DNA from: Victivallis vadensis
GTDB lineage: Bacteria; Verrucomicrobiota; Lentisphaeria; Victivallales; Victivallaceae
DNA: 45,675 bases
Assembly: GCF_003096415.1 (NCBI RefSeq)
Contig: NZ_QEKH01000036.1
Location: 1-45,675 of the forward strand
Reading direction: 5' to 3'
The notes under the pieces are model-generated. The model was given only the letters and a program-made list of their open reading frames with translations, was not told the DNA's origin and searched no databases. The position numbers and the translations under genes are program-made. Numbering within the stretch: the first letter of the stretch is position 1; the number at the start of each line of letters is the position of its first letter. Positions 35,248 to 42,754 of this stretch are shown piece after piece.

Positions 35248-35976
35248 GGTCTCCCACATGCAGTTCCAGATGGTTTTGAGCAGCGTGAAGAGTTCGCGGC
35301 TCTCGATGCTCATCGAATAGTTCTCCTTGAGCGCGGACATCACCGCGACGGTGTCGTCGAACAGATAAAGCGAAGCCACGTCCTCAAAGATATTGCGGGG
35401 CAGGTAGCGGACCTGCCGCAGGTTCTGTTCTCCGGGGCGCATGTAGTCCCAGTCCACCTCGCGGGAGCGGACCCGGATCGCGTAGGAGCGGATGCCGCGC
35501 CGCACCCGCTCTTTGACGTACTCCTCATGGTCGCGCGGCGTGCAGAACTGGAACATCTCCTGCACAGAACCGAAGTAAAAATACTCCCCGGACTTCACAT
35601 TCAGCAGCTGCCGGTTGATCGCGCGGTAGGCCTCCTCGCCCTGATAGAAGCGCACTCTGGGACGGTGCGCCTGCTGGTCGTACAGCGCCTTGAGATCGGG
35701 GAGCACCGCGTCGAGCGCCTGACGGCGGCGGTTCTCCTCCTCGAGCAGGTTTTCGGGGTCTTCGGCGGTGAAGAGCTTGCGTCCGCCGGAGAAGCTCTCC
35801 GCGACCAGCCGCCGTTCCTTGAGCACGTCGAGCACGTCGTAGACGGTCGGGTGCTTGTAGCGGGTCGCCTTGGCGATTTCGATCGCGGAGGCGGTGCCGA
35901 GCTGCAGCAGCGCGATGTAGACGTTGGCCTGCCTGCCGTTCAGCCCGAGTCGGGTCAGTTGTTCCAGGCAACTCAT
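35236..35976 (-). CDS. TrmB-family transcriptional regulator
   Basis: This 246-residue protein has the TrmB winged helix at about residues 1-70 (LEQLTRLGLNGRQANVYIALLQLGTASA, KATRYKHPTVYDVLDVLKERRLV). A regulatory region follows, with VRFYQGEEAYRAINRQLL and GEYFYFGS, as in bacterial TrmB proteins. TrmB members are best known as sugar-responsive regulators in archaea, with scattered bacterial relatives. It is expressed in one operon with the ATP-cone-like gene, 2 bp upstream. The target genes are unknown. No sensor ligand can be named from sequence. Confidence 0.85.
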   Translation of the reverse strand: MSCLEQLTRLGLNGRQANVYIALLQLGTASAIEIAKATRYKHPTVYDVLDVLKERRLVAESFSGGRKLFTAEDPENLLEEENRRRQALDAVLPDLKALYDQQAHRPRVRFYQGEEAYRAINRQLLNVKSGEYFYFGSVQEMFQFCTPRDHEEYVKERVRRGIRSYAIRVRSREVDWDYMRPGEQNLRQVRYLPRNIFEDVASLYLFDDTVAVMSALKENYSMSIESRELFTLLKTIWNCMWETAEE

Positions 35977-35978
35977 CG

Positions 35979-36920
35979 TCAGCTGATCGAGAGCTTGTAG
36001 ACGTCGCGGGTGAAATCCGCCGCCAGCGCGCGCGCCAGCTCCCGGCCGAGCTTCTCGGAACGGCTCCGCTCGCCGCCGAGGTAGACGACGATGAAGTCGA
36101 GCATGTCCGGCACCGCCAGATAGAGCGGCAGCGGTTCCGGCGTTTTCAGGCTGGCTTCGATCGCGGCGCGGGCCTTTTCCAGCATGGCGCTCATCCGGTA
36201 GAGCAGCGGCCCGATCTCCAGCTCGGTGACCGGGGCGGTCAAAGCGAATTTCTCTGCGAACCGGTTCATGATGAAGAAGAAGCGGATGCAGGGAAATAGC
36301 GTGGAAATCCCGTTGACCCGGATCACTCCGGCATCGACCAGTTCGCGCACCTCCGGCGGCAGCAGCGCGGTGATCTCCGACTGGCTGACCGTGTGGGCGG
36401 CGGCGGCTTCCATGACCTCCGCGGGCGGCTGTTCGGATTCGGCGAGCCGCTCGTAGTACCGGGCCAGTTCCAGCAGCAGATGCGGGCTGGCGCTTCTGAT
36501 GTTCAGCTGCCGGGTTGCATTGCAGACCTGATCGACCACCCGCTGGAAGCGTTCCGGCGGGCAGGCGAGGAATTTGTGCAGCAGATCGGTGACCGGGCCG
36601 GGCTCGGCGTCGATGGTGACCGTGGTTTCGCCGCCGTTGCGCCGGAAGAGCGCCGCGACGTCGGGGAAGCCGGTTTCCTCAAGCATCCGCACCACGGCGG
36701 CGCCCAGCTCGCCGCGGCCGAACACGGAATCCGGGCGCGGGCTGTTGAGCAGCGTGTATTCGACCGCCAGCGCGATATCCTCCGCCATATAGCTGGATTC
36801 GCGCAGGCCCGCCGCCAGAAAACAGTTGATCAGTCTGGTCTGCAGTCCGACCGGATCGAATACGGTCCGGCTGCCGTCGAACTCCTGAATCAGAATTGCC
36901 CGTTCCGCCAATTTTACCAT
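35979..36920 (-). CDS. ATP-cone-like domain protein of unknown function
   Basis: This 313-residue protein begins with an ATP-cone-like domain (about residues 3-92: ILIQEFDGSRTVFDPVGLQTRL, MAEDIALAVEYTLL, VVRMLEETGFPDVAALFRR). That domain binds ATP/dATP in NrdR and ribonucleotide reductases. I do not recognise the rest, which is mostly helical (about 120-313). An ATG 24 bases upstream coincides with the expected transcription start of the TATAAT promoter, while GGGGA precedes ATG 36920, so I chose 36920. It is cotranscribed with the TrmB regulator. A nucleotide-sensing regulator is a reasonable guess only. Confidence 0.65.
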   Translation of the reverse strand: MVKLAERAILIQEFDGSRTVFDPVGLQTRLINCFLAAGLRESSYMAEDIALAVEYTLLNSPRPDSVFGRGELGAAVVRMLEETGFPDVAALFRRNGGETTVTIDAEPGPVTDLLHKFLACPPERFQRVVDQVCNATRQLNIRSASPHLLLELARYYERLAESEQPPAEVMEAAAAHTVSQSEITALLPPEVRELVDAGVIRVNGISTLFPCIRFFFIMNRFAEKFALTAPVTELEIGPLLYRMSAMLEKARAAIEASLKTPEPLPLYLAVPDMLDFIVVYLGGERSRSEKLGRELARALAADFTRDVYKLSIS

Positions 36921-36948
36921 AAGGTTCCCCGCGTGATCATACATTATT

Positions 36949-36954
36949 ATTATA
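36949..36954 (-). promoter_or_regulatory. -10 box of the ATP-cone-TrmB operon
   Basis: TATAAT on the minus strand, about 29 bp before the chosen ATG. No convincing -35 box at 16-18 bp; TTGATA lies 21 bp upstream. Confidence 0.45.
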
Positions 36955-37014
36955 ATTTAGCGCCGGAACCGCCGATATCAAACCCGGCGCGGAAAAAAAT
37001 CGGGCGCAGCCGTG

Positions 37015-37134
37015 GAAAAACAGCCGGAGAGCGGCTATATTCCGTACTCCGGCGCCGTGACGCGTTCCCGCCGCCGATTTTTTCGGAAATTTCACGGGGA
37101 AGCCGCTGGCATTTTCTGAAAAGTGTGATATTTT
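37015..37134 (+). promoter_or_regulatory. Tandem candidate promoters of rplM-rpsI
   Basis: An upstream site has TGGAAA, a 17-bp spacer and TATATT (about 37015-37043). A downstream site has an extended -10, TGATATTTT (37126-37134). The second gives a leader of about 154 nt. The stretch 36945-37294 otherwise contains the leader described below. Confidence 0.4.
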
Positions 37135-37140
37135 AATAAA

Positions 37141-37294
37141 ATCTTGTGGAATCCTGAACGCGGTACCCGATCATCACTGCCGGATGGAGGAACGGGAATT
37201 TTCACGGTTCGTCCGTATGGGGTGATGTGCGAAACACTTCGTATCCGGGCGGCAGCGTAGGAAAACAATCATTTATTACGGGCATTTACAAGTT
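37141..37294 (+). ncRNA. Candidate structured 5' leader of rplM (ribosomal protein leader)
   Basis: The leader can fold into a closing helix, CTGCC-GGAT (37177-37185) with ATCC-N4-GGCAG (37243-37255). Inside are one 8-bp hairpin with one mismatch (37186-37193 with 37207-37214) and a smaller hairpin near 37225-37240. This three-way shape is typical of autoregulatory ribosomal leaders, and L13 leaders are known in other phyla. The fold was made by eye and no homologues were compared. Confidence 0.4.
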
Positions 37295-37726
37295 ATGAAA
37301 ACTTATCTGGCAAAAACCGGCGAAATCCAGCGGGAATACCTGCTGTTCGATGCGTCGGAAGCTCCGGTTGGCCGTCTCGCCGTCCGCATCGCGAATGCGC
37401 TGCGCGGCAAGGATAAGCCGACTTATACTCCGCACGTCGATACCGGCGCGTTCGTCATCGTCATCAATGCTGAGAAGTCCGTCTTCACCGGCCGCAAGGG
37501 CGAGGAGAAGGTCTACGTGGACTACACCGGGTACCGCAGCGGCCGCAAGGAACGCACCGCCAAGGAACTGCGTTCCAGCAACCCCGAACGTTTCATCAAG
37601 GACGCGGTCTGGGGCATGATGCCGCACGGCCGTCTCGGCCGCGCTCAGTTCAGCAAGCTCAAGGTTTACGCCGGCGCGGAACATCCGCACACCGCGCAGC
37701 AGCCGACTAAAGTTACTGTGGAGTAA
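37295..37726 (+). CDS. rplM: 50S ribosomal protein L13
   Basis: This 143-residue protein is a complete L13, an early assembly protein of the large ribosomal subunit that binds 23S rRNA. Family motifs are W/Y-LLFDASEAPVGRLAVRIANALRGKDK (about residues 15-41), HVDTGAFVIVINAEK, YRSGRKERTAKEL and the MMPHGRLGR motif near 110-118. The usual Trp before DA is Phe here. It begins the normal rplM-rpsI pair, with 9 bp between the genes. There is no obvious Shine-Dalgarno sequence just before the ATG, which fits control by leader structure. Confidence 0.97.
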   Translation: MKTYLAKTGEIQREYLLFDASEAPVGRLAVRIANALRGKDKPTYTPHVDTGAFVIVINAEKSVFTGRKGEEKVYVDYTGYRSGRKERTAKELRSSNPERFIKDAVWGMMPHGRLGRAQFSKLKVYAGAEHPHTAQQPTKVTVE

Positions 37727-37735
37727 TGGATCGCT

Positions 37736-38134
37736 ATGGTTAAGAAGACTGATGAAATTTGGGCCACTGGTCGGCGTAAGTGCGCGGTGGCGCGTGTCCG
37801 GATCAAAGCCGGCACCGGCAAAGTCGTCGTGAACGACAAGGAAATGAACGAATACTTCAACAGTGAAGCGCTTTGCGGCTATGTCGCGCAGGTCCTGAAG
37901 GCCAGCGATTCCGAAGGCAAAGTCGATATCGTCGCCAGCATCGTCGGCGGCGGCATGGCCGGTCAGGCCGGTGCGCTCCGTCACGGTGTCGCCCGCGCGC
38001 TGGTGAAGATGGATGAAACGCTCCGTCCCGCCCTGAAGGCGGCCGGCATGATGACCCGCGACGCCCGCGTCAAGGAACGCAAAAAGCCCGGTCAGCCGGG
38101 AGCGCGCCGCCGGTTCCAGTTCTCGAAGCGCTGA
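37736..38134 (+). CDS. rpsI: 30S ribosomal protein S9
   Basis: This 132-residue protein is a complete S9, whose C-terminal tail reaches the P-site tRNA. Motifs are ATGRRKCAVARVRIKAGTGK (about residues 10-29), VGGGMAGQAGALRHGVARAL and the invariant end KKPGQPGARRRFQFSKR. It follows rplM by 9 bp, as in most bacteria, and is followed by a strong terminator. Length and ends are normal. Confidence 0.97.
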   Translation: MVKKTDEIWATGRRKCAVARVRIKAGTGKVVVNDKEMNEYFNSEALCGYVAQVLKASDSEGKVDIVASIVGGGMAGQAGALRHGVARALVKMDETLRPALKAAGMMTRDARVKERKKPGQPGARRRFQFSKR

Positions 38135-38161
38135 CGCTTCGCCGAACTGCGGCAATATCGA

Positions 38162-38193
38162 AAAAGAGCAGTCGTTGCGGCTGCTCTTTTTTT
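38162..38193 (+). terminator. Terminator of rplM-rpsI
   Basis: AAAAGAGCAG (38162-38171) pairs with CTGCTCTTTT (38181-38190), loop of 9 nt, and the T run continues to seven residues. Confidence 0.92.
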
Positions 38194-38238
38194 GTGTTTT
38201 TTGCGGAGCAGGCAGTGGTATTTTCTGCGTGAAGACAG

Positions 38239-38244
38239 TATAAT
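38239..38244 (+). promoter_or_regulatory. -10 box of the membrane protein gene
   Basis: A perfect TATAAT lies 25 bp before the chosen ATG at 38270. The -35 box is not convincing. Confidence 0.5.
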
Positions 38245-38269
38245 AGGGTGAATGGAAAGGAGGCGGCAG

Positions 38270-39010
38270 ATGTTGGCCCGGATCATGAGATTGGCGGAGC
38301 GGTTCTGCGGGGCGATCCTGCGGGGATTCCGGCGCAACTGGATTGCGTGGAGCGCACTGATTGCGGTATCGGCTGTTGCGGCGGTTCCGGTGGTGCTGCA
38401 CCGATGTCACGCAAATGCGCGGCTTCTTGAAGTTGAAAATTCTCCCTGCGGGGCCTACCGGGTTGAAATCTATGCGCTTCCTTTGCAGGCCGGGACACCG
38501 TCCGGCGGCGAATCCTCCAGACTGGTTGTGCTGCGCAACCGGCATGGCGAAATGCTCGCCTCGGGTTGCGGTGCCGTGCAGGGGCTCCGGTGGCGGGAGG
38601 ACCGGCTGGAAGTTGAGGGCGTGGCGACATGGCGGTTGCCGCCGGTTTCGCTCTCGATTCAGGACGGGATGAAGGAGGCCGACCGCTGGGACTGGTCCAA
38701 CAAGAGCGCGGGGTTCATCTGGCTGCAATTCTGGAATCTGTTGAGCGGATTGCTGAAACCGGCGGCTCTGATCGTGATCTGGGGAAGCGGCTGCTTCCGG
38801 CGCAGGTTTCTGTGGACGCTGTTCGCATTGGCGGAGTTTTCTTCGGCGTGCGGCGTGATGACGGAGCAGAATCTCTATCATTATGAAGATTGGGGCTACC
38901 GCCTTCCGTTCGGGGCGCTGGCGGTTCTGGCCGCATGGGGCTGGCGGAAATGGCGCTCCGTCGCGGGGGAATGCGTTTGTCCCGGCGGAGCGCGGCCGGA
39001 TCAGCTTTGA
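38270..39010 (+). CDS. Membrane protein of unknown function
   Basis: This 246-residue protein has one membrane helix near the N-terminus (about residues 24-46, WIAWSALIAVSAVAAVPVVL). A soluble middle part of about 100 residues follows, with PCGAYRVEIYALP and SSRLVVLRNRHGEML. Two or three hydrophobic segments lie toward the C-terminus. I do not recognise a family. The nearer ATG at 38270 is preferred over one 18 bases upstream because AAAGGAGG (38256-38263) is placed 6 bp from it. The end overlaps the convergent thioesterase gene by 10 bp. No neighbour suggests a function. Confidence 0.65.
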   Translation: MLARIMRLAERFCGAILRGFRRNWIAWSALIAVSAVAAVPVVLHRCHANARLLEVENSPCGAYRVEIYALPLQAGTPSGGESSRLVVLRNRHGEMLASGCGAVQGLRWREDRLEVEGVATWRLPPVSLSIQDGMKEADRWDWSNKSAGFIWLQFWNLLSGLLKPAALIVIWGSGCFRRRFLWTLFALAEFSSACGVMTEQNLYHYEDWGYRLPFGALAVLAAWGWRKWRSVAGECVCPGGARPDQL

Positions 39011-39735
39011 AAGAGGGCGCGGGCGGTGAAACTCAGCGCGCCTTCGTCATTCCGTCCCTGCACGAACAGCCGGTTCCCGTCGACCGCCCCGGCGATATGC
39101 AGCGAGGCCGGGGCGCGGACGGCGGAGAGGAAAGCCAGCTCGACGATTTGGAAGTGGGGCTCCTCACCGGTTTTCCACATCACGTAATCCTGCACCAGCC
39201 CTGCGTATTCGGCGTTGTTCAGATGGCCGTTGACATCCTCCATCGAGAAGCGGACCGGCACCGCAAACTCCTCGGCAAGCGCATCGTCCCCCGGCAGTTT
39301 TTCGTCCAGCCGGAAATGGACCGGCAGATCCGAGTTGTCGGGGAGAGGGCAGGGGAGCTGATCCGGGCGCAGCGGTCGCAATTTGGCCGCCGACAGCAGC
39401 AGCCACGCGCTGGAGGCGCGGGCGATCACTTCGCCGCTTTTGTCGAAAACCTGAAATTCCCGGGTGAAGAACAACCGGTTCACGCCGCTCGGATAGGTTT
39501 CGACGGTCAGTTCTTCTCCGATCTGCGGCGAACGGCGGATTTCCAGCTTCAGGCGCGAGAGCACCCAGAGCTGGCCGCGTTCGGTCAGGGCGTTCAGCCC
39601 GACGCCGAGCCGGGCGGCATGGTTGGCCGCGGCCTCCTGCAGGAAGTCGAACCAGCTCAACAGTTTCAACCGGCCGTTGCGGTCCGCTTCGCGGTGCCGT
39701 ACCCGGATATTTTCCCGATAAATGCGATATTCCAT
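39001..39735 (-). CDS. Acyl-ACP thioesterase, FatA/FatB-type
   Basis: This 244-residue protein matches the acyl-acyl carrier protein thioesterase family, which releases free fatty acids from acyl-ACP. It has the double hot-dog layout. The first half has VRHREADRNGRLKLLSWFDFLQEAAANHA and GQLWVLSRLKLEI, typical of the family. The second begins near 150 and carries DVNGHLNNAEY (about residues 167-177), with the Asn and His expected at the active site. GAGGAGG precedes the ATG and a promoter lies at 39775-39802. Cytoplasmic. It is convergent with the membrane protein gene. Confidence 0.86.
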   Translation of the reverse strand: MEYRIYRENIRVRHREADRNGRLKLLSWFDFLQEAAANHAARLGVGLNALTERGQLWVLSRLKLEIRRSPQIGEELTVETYPSGVNRLFFTREFQVFDKSGEVIARASSAWLLLSAAKLRPLRPDQLPCPLPDNSDLPVHFRLDEKLPGDDALAEEFAVPVRFSMEDVNGHLNNAEYAGLVQDYVMWKTGEEPHFQIVELAFLSAVRAPASLHIAGAVDGNRLFVQGRNDEGALSFTARALFQS

Positions 39736-39774
39736 TGATTCCTCCTCTTCCGGGACTCCGATTCCCTTTGTTGT

Positions 39775-39802
39775 AATATAGCCGGTTTTCGGCGGCTGTA
39801 AA
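39775..39802 (-). promoter_or_regulatory. Promoter of the thioesterase gene
   Basis: On the minus strand, TTTACA (39802-39797), a 16-bp spacer and TATATT (39780-39775). Confidence 0.6.
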
Positions 39803-39827
39803 GCGCGGAGCCTGCGGAAAGGGCGGA

Positions 39828-40511
39828 TTACGGGAGTTTTTCGCCGGCAAGCGTCGCCGCCAGCGGGCGGAGTTCATGTTCCCCGGCCGCTGGAGCGGAG
39901 AGGACGAATTCATCGGAAAAAGCGAAGGCGGTTTCCCCGGCGAACCGCACGGAGCGGTTCCGGCGGATATCGGTGATTTCGGCGGTGAATTTCTGCTTGT
40001 CCCCGGCGACTTCCGGCCACTGGGCGGCGGCGGGAATGCCGTGCTCCCAGATCAGATGGATGCGGCGGGTTTCAGGAGCCAGCGCCAGCAGCAGCCGACC
40101 GGCGGCGGAGGTGTACAGATCGTCCAGAAACGGTGGGAAGCCGCCGGTTGTTTCCGTGCCGTTCCCGTCGAACGCCAGCAGGACGGTGCGTCCGGAATTC
40201 AGCTGCATCGAAATCTGCACCGGCAGTTGATGGCCGAGGGCGTACTCCCGCAGCGGAGCGACCCACTTTTTCTGTTCCTCATTCCGGTATCGCCCGCCGC
40301 AGAGAAGATAACCCGCCGACGGGCCGAGGGTGTAGCCGCCTCGCTTGGAACTCTGTTCGGCGAATCCGGTCAGAACCAGATCCTCAAGCAGCTTCCGGGC
40401 GGTGGACGGGTTGATGCCGACCGCTTCCGACAGCGAGGAAGGCGTTGCGGGAGCGCCCCGGCGGCGCGCCAGTTCGAGCAGCAGCCTCAATCCTTCCTGA
40501 AACACTTTCAT
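39828..40511 (-). CDS. IclR-family transcriptional regulator
   Basis: This 227-residue protein has an IclR winged helix at about residues 1-65 (GLRLLLELARRRGAPATPSSLSEAVGINPSTARKLLEDLVLTGF). The effector domain follows, with PVQISMQLNSGRTVLLAF, LYTSAAGRLLLALAP (the conserved region before the ligand pocket) and an EFVLSAPA segment. It is slightly short for the family (about 250). It starts 12 bp after the AraR-like regulator gene and its ribosome binding site (AGGAAT) lies in that gap, so the two are one operon. Target and ligand are unknown. Confidence 0.82.
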   Translation of the reverse strand: MKVFQEGLRLLLELARRRGAPATPSSLSEAVGINPSTARKLLEDLVLTGFAEQSSKRGGYTLGPSAGYLLCGGRYRNEEQKKWVAPLREYALGHQLPVQISMQLNSGRTVLLAFDGNGTETTGGFPPFLDDLYTSAAGRLLLALAPETRRIHLIWEHGIPAAAQWPEVAGDKQKFTAEITDIRRNRSVRFAGETAFAFSDEFVLSAPAAGEHELRPLAATLAGEKLP

Positions 40512-40523
40512 GAGCCGGATTCC

Positions 40524-41603
40524 TCAGTATTGGCGGCGGTACAGCGGCAGGTAAACGGTTGCCGCCATTTCGCCGAATTGGAAGAAACTGCGGAGCGCCT
40601 TGCTCATGGCGCGCGGTTCCGGTTCGTAGCAGGTGTAGTGCAGTTGGTGTTCGCCCTGCCACGCGGCAGGCGGGGTGAAGCTGAAAATCTTCGGTCGGCC
40701 GAGCTTTCGGAAGAACTCCTCTCCCAGTTTCGACAGCGGATTGATATATCCGGCGAAGTCCACCACCGCTTTGGGTTTCAGCCGTTCGAGTTCGTGGCGC
40801 AGAACCAGTCCGGTCCACTGCGGGAAAGGGGCCTCCGGCAGAGTCAGCAGCCGGTCGGCGTCCGGTTTGCCGCACTGCTGCTTCCAGGCGTCGAGCCGGT
40901 AGCTGTACGGCGGCATGGCCGGATCGCCGGAGATGATCAGCGTCCGGTGCCGTTCCTCCTCCGAAAGCTGCGACAGAATATCGCCGATGCTGCCCGCGTC
41001 ATCGTACAAGATCGCCGGTGAGTGCAGTCCGGGAGGACGGCGGTGAAACAGCAGTTGCCGCACGCCCTGCTGCTCCATGCGGGCGATGAAGGCGATTTCG
41101 CACGATCCGGCATAGAACCAGACCAATGTGTCAAGGCCGTTTTCCAGAATGACCCGGGCGGGATCGGTCGCGGCGTACTCCTGCCATTGCGCGTAGGTCA
41201 GGATCACCAGCTTGCACTCCCCGGCGCTGATGCTGCCGATCACCTCGGAAAGCAGGTCGCGGATATTCCAGACCAGTTCGGCTTCGGAATCCCACGGGGA
41301 GAGGACGATGCCGATCCGCCGCGGTTTTCCGGTGCGGCCCAGCGGCAGTTCGGCGGGATGCTTCACCACGTAGGTGCCGCAGCCCCCGCGCGTTTCAACG
41401 ATCCCCTCCCGGAGCAGCGACATCACCGCCATCCGGGCCGTCACCTGGCTCACGTTGGCGCAGCGGGCGATCTCCCGGTTGGAGGGCAGCCGCCCGCCTA
41501 CCGGGACCGGCGTGTCGGCGATGTAAAAGCGCAACTTGTCCGCCAGAGATTTGGCGAGTTCGCCGTGCGGAACCGCAGTATTGATTTCCAGATTCATAAC
41601 CAT
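40524..41603 (-). CDS. AraR-like regulator: GntR DNA-binding domain plus sugar-sensor domain
   Basis: This 359-residue protein has a GntR winged helix at about residues 12-85 (ELAKSLADKLRFYIADTPVPVGGRLPSNREIARCANVSQVTARMAVMSLLREGIVETRGG in pieces). A LacI/GalR-like sensor follows, with FIARMEQQGVRQLLFHRRPPG, GDILSQLSEEERHRTLIISGDP and a region near VVDFAGYINPL. Two earlier in-frame ATG codons exist. The first overlaps the -10 box, and GGAG before 41603 supports this start. It is divergent from the pilin-glycosidase operon starting at 42033, with a 25-bp operator pair between, so it probably controls both directions. It is expressed together with an IclR regulator. Confidence 0.82.
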   Translation of the reverse strand: MVMNLEINTAVPHGELAKSLADKLRFYIADTPVPVGGRLPSNREIARCANVSQVTARMAVMSLLREGIVETRGGCGTYVVKHPAELPLGRTGKPRRIGIVLSPWDSEAELVWNIRDLLSEVIGSISAGECKLVILTYAQWQEYAATDPARVILENGLDTLVWFYAGSCEIAFIARMEQQGVRQLLFHRRPPGLHSPAILYDDAGSIGDILSQLSEEERHRTLIISGDPAMPPYSYRLDAWKQQCGKPDADRLLTLPEAPFPQWTGLVLRHELERLKPKAVVDFAGYINPLSKLGEEFFRKLGRPKIFSFTPPAAWQGEHQLHYTCYEPEPRAMSKALRSFFQFGEMAATVYLPLYRRQY

Positions 41604-41636
41604 GCCGTCAACTCCGAAACAGGATGTGTTTTTTAC

Positions 41637-41665
41637 AGTATACGTCATCTTCTCCGGGAAGTCAA
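41637..41665 (-). promoter_or_regulatory. Promoter of the AraR-like/IclR regulator operon
   Basis: On the minus strand, TTGACT (41665-41660), exactly 17 bp, TATACT (41642-41637). Confidence 0.75.
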
Positions 41666-41689
41666 GGACGCCGTGATGAAAAGCGCCGT

Positions 41690-41816
41690 AAATCAGATTA
41701 AACCGCTTTAAGCCGCGTTGCCCGGATCAAGTCCGACTCTGCGATGGTCTTTATTGCTGATTTATGTATTCCGGCAAAAGTGAATTAAAGTGGCTTAATT
41801 CGATTTAATCTGATTT
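41690..41816. repeat. Long inverted repeat with phased TTAA boxes, candidate operator pair
   Basis: The arms are 41690-41714 and 41792-41816, 25 bp each with 22 positions matching and 77 bp between. Read from the right arm it is GGCTTAA-N5-TTTAATCTGATTT. TTAA occurs at 41698 and 41708 in the left arm, and at 41785, 41795 and 41805 at the right, all exactly 10 bp apart within each cluster. GAATTAA-N6-TTAATTC (41782-41801) is an additional perfect palindrome overlapping the right arm. It lies between divergent promoters and probably binds the AraR-like regulator, possibly with DNA looping. Confidence 0.7.
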
Positions 41817-41830
41817 TTCTGGAAGATCGC

Positions 41831-41859
41831 TTGACTTTGGGAAGTGAATCCGTCATAAT
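41831..41859 (+). promoter_or_regulatory. Promoter of the third pilin-glycosidase operon
   Basis: TTGACT (41831-41836), exactly 17 bp, CATAAT (41854-41859). The right operator arm ends 14 bp upstream. The predicted leader is about 165 nt, and the rest of the gap to 42033 shows no clear structure. Confidence 0.65.
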
Positions 41860-42032
41860 AAAATAAATAAAACGCCGGTTTGTCGATTGAAATCAATAAG
41901 CATTCATGGGAGAGAATTAATTCAACGGGAAAAAGACGAGGTAGAAAGATAGTTTAATTGTTATTGATAGTCTGCTTGATTGCAGTGAGGAAAATGACTT
42001 TAATTTATGAGGAATAAAGGAAAGATTACAAA

Positions 42033-42728
42033 ATGAAAACAAGAAAATTTACTTTAATTGAGTTGCTCGTCGTGATCGCGATTATTGCGATTCTGGCCGG
42101 TATGCTGCTTCCGGCGCTGAACAAGGCGCGCCAGAAAGCGCGCGGAACCACTTGCATCAGCAATCTCAAACAGATGATGCTTTATACGCAGCAGTATCTC
42201 GACAGTTACAACGGCATGATCACTTGCGAGGGGGACTGGGAACAATGGGCGGGAGCTCTGTTCAAAGCCGGTTTGGTCGGACGCGGCGACTGGAAGGCGC
42301 TCAATTGCCCCGATGTCAACTTCTCTGCGGGAAACCTTGCTGGAGGAGTGGAAGACTGGAAGATCAATATGTTCGCCTATCCCGCTAATTATTTGGGCGC
42401 GGTCAAGATCAATGGAACATATTATGGCGAGTCGTCGGCCAGCCCCTACCGGATTATTCGCGATGCAAGCCATTCCGCGATTAATTTCAAGCCGATAAAG
42501 CAGCCGTCGAACTTCCTGTTTCTTGCCGACGGGCGAAATGATCAGGGAGAGCCTTGGGCGAGACTTTATCTGAAGACTGTCTGCGGCTGGGCAAGCGCTC
42601 CGTGGCGCGGACATAGCAGTACGGGGTTCTCCGCCGCCTGGGGAGACGGTCATGCATCGATGGCGAACGAGGGGAAATTGGAAGAGACCACCTGCCCGAA
42701 AGAAGATATCGCCTGGGCTGCCGAATGA
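42033..42728 (+). CDS. H-X9-DG-type pseudopilin paired with a secreted glycosidase
   Basis: This 231-residue protein has the shortest leader (MKTRK), then [20 protein letters not shown] with Glu5 and Lys rather than Gly at -1. The stalk [20 protein letters not shown] is nearly identical to that of the pilin at 16082. The C-terminal motif is H194, ten residues, D205-G206 ([14 protein letters not shown]), one residue longer than the usual X9. AAAGGAAAG lies before the ATG. The secreted glycosidase gene starts 26 bp downstream in the same direction. Role in export or display of that enzyme is inference. Confidence 0.87.
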   Translation: MKTRKFTLIELLVVIAIIAILAGMLLPALNKARQKARGTTCISNLKQMMLYTQQYLDSYNGMITCEGDWEQWAGALFKAGLVGRGDWKALNCPDVNFSAGNLAGGVEDWKINMFAYPANYLGAVKINGTYYGESSASPYRIIRDASHSAINFKPIKQPSNFLFLADGRNDQGEPWARLYLKTVCGWASAPWRGHSSTGFSAAWGDGHASMANEGKLEETTCPKEDIAWAAE

Positions 42729-42754
42729 GATTGGACGAGAAGAAAGTTTGGGTG

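Noticed and set aside
37286-38881. A 531-codon open frame on the minus strand
   Set aside because: It is antisense to rplM and rpsI and their terminator, which are certain genes.
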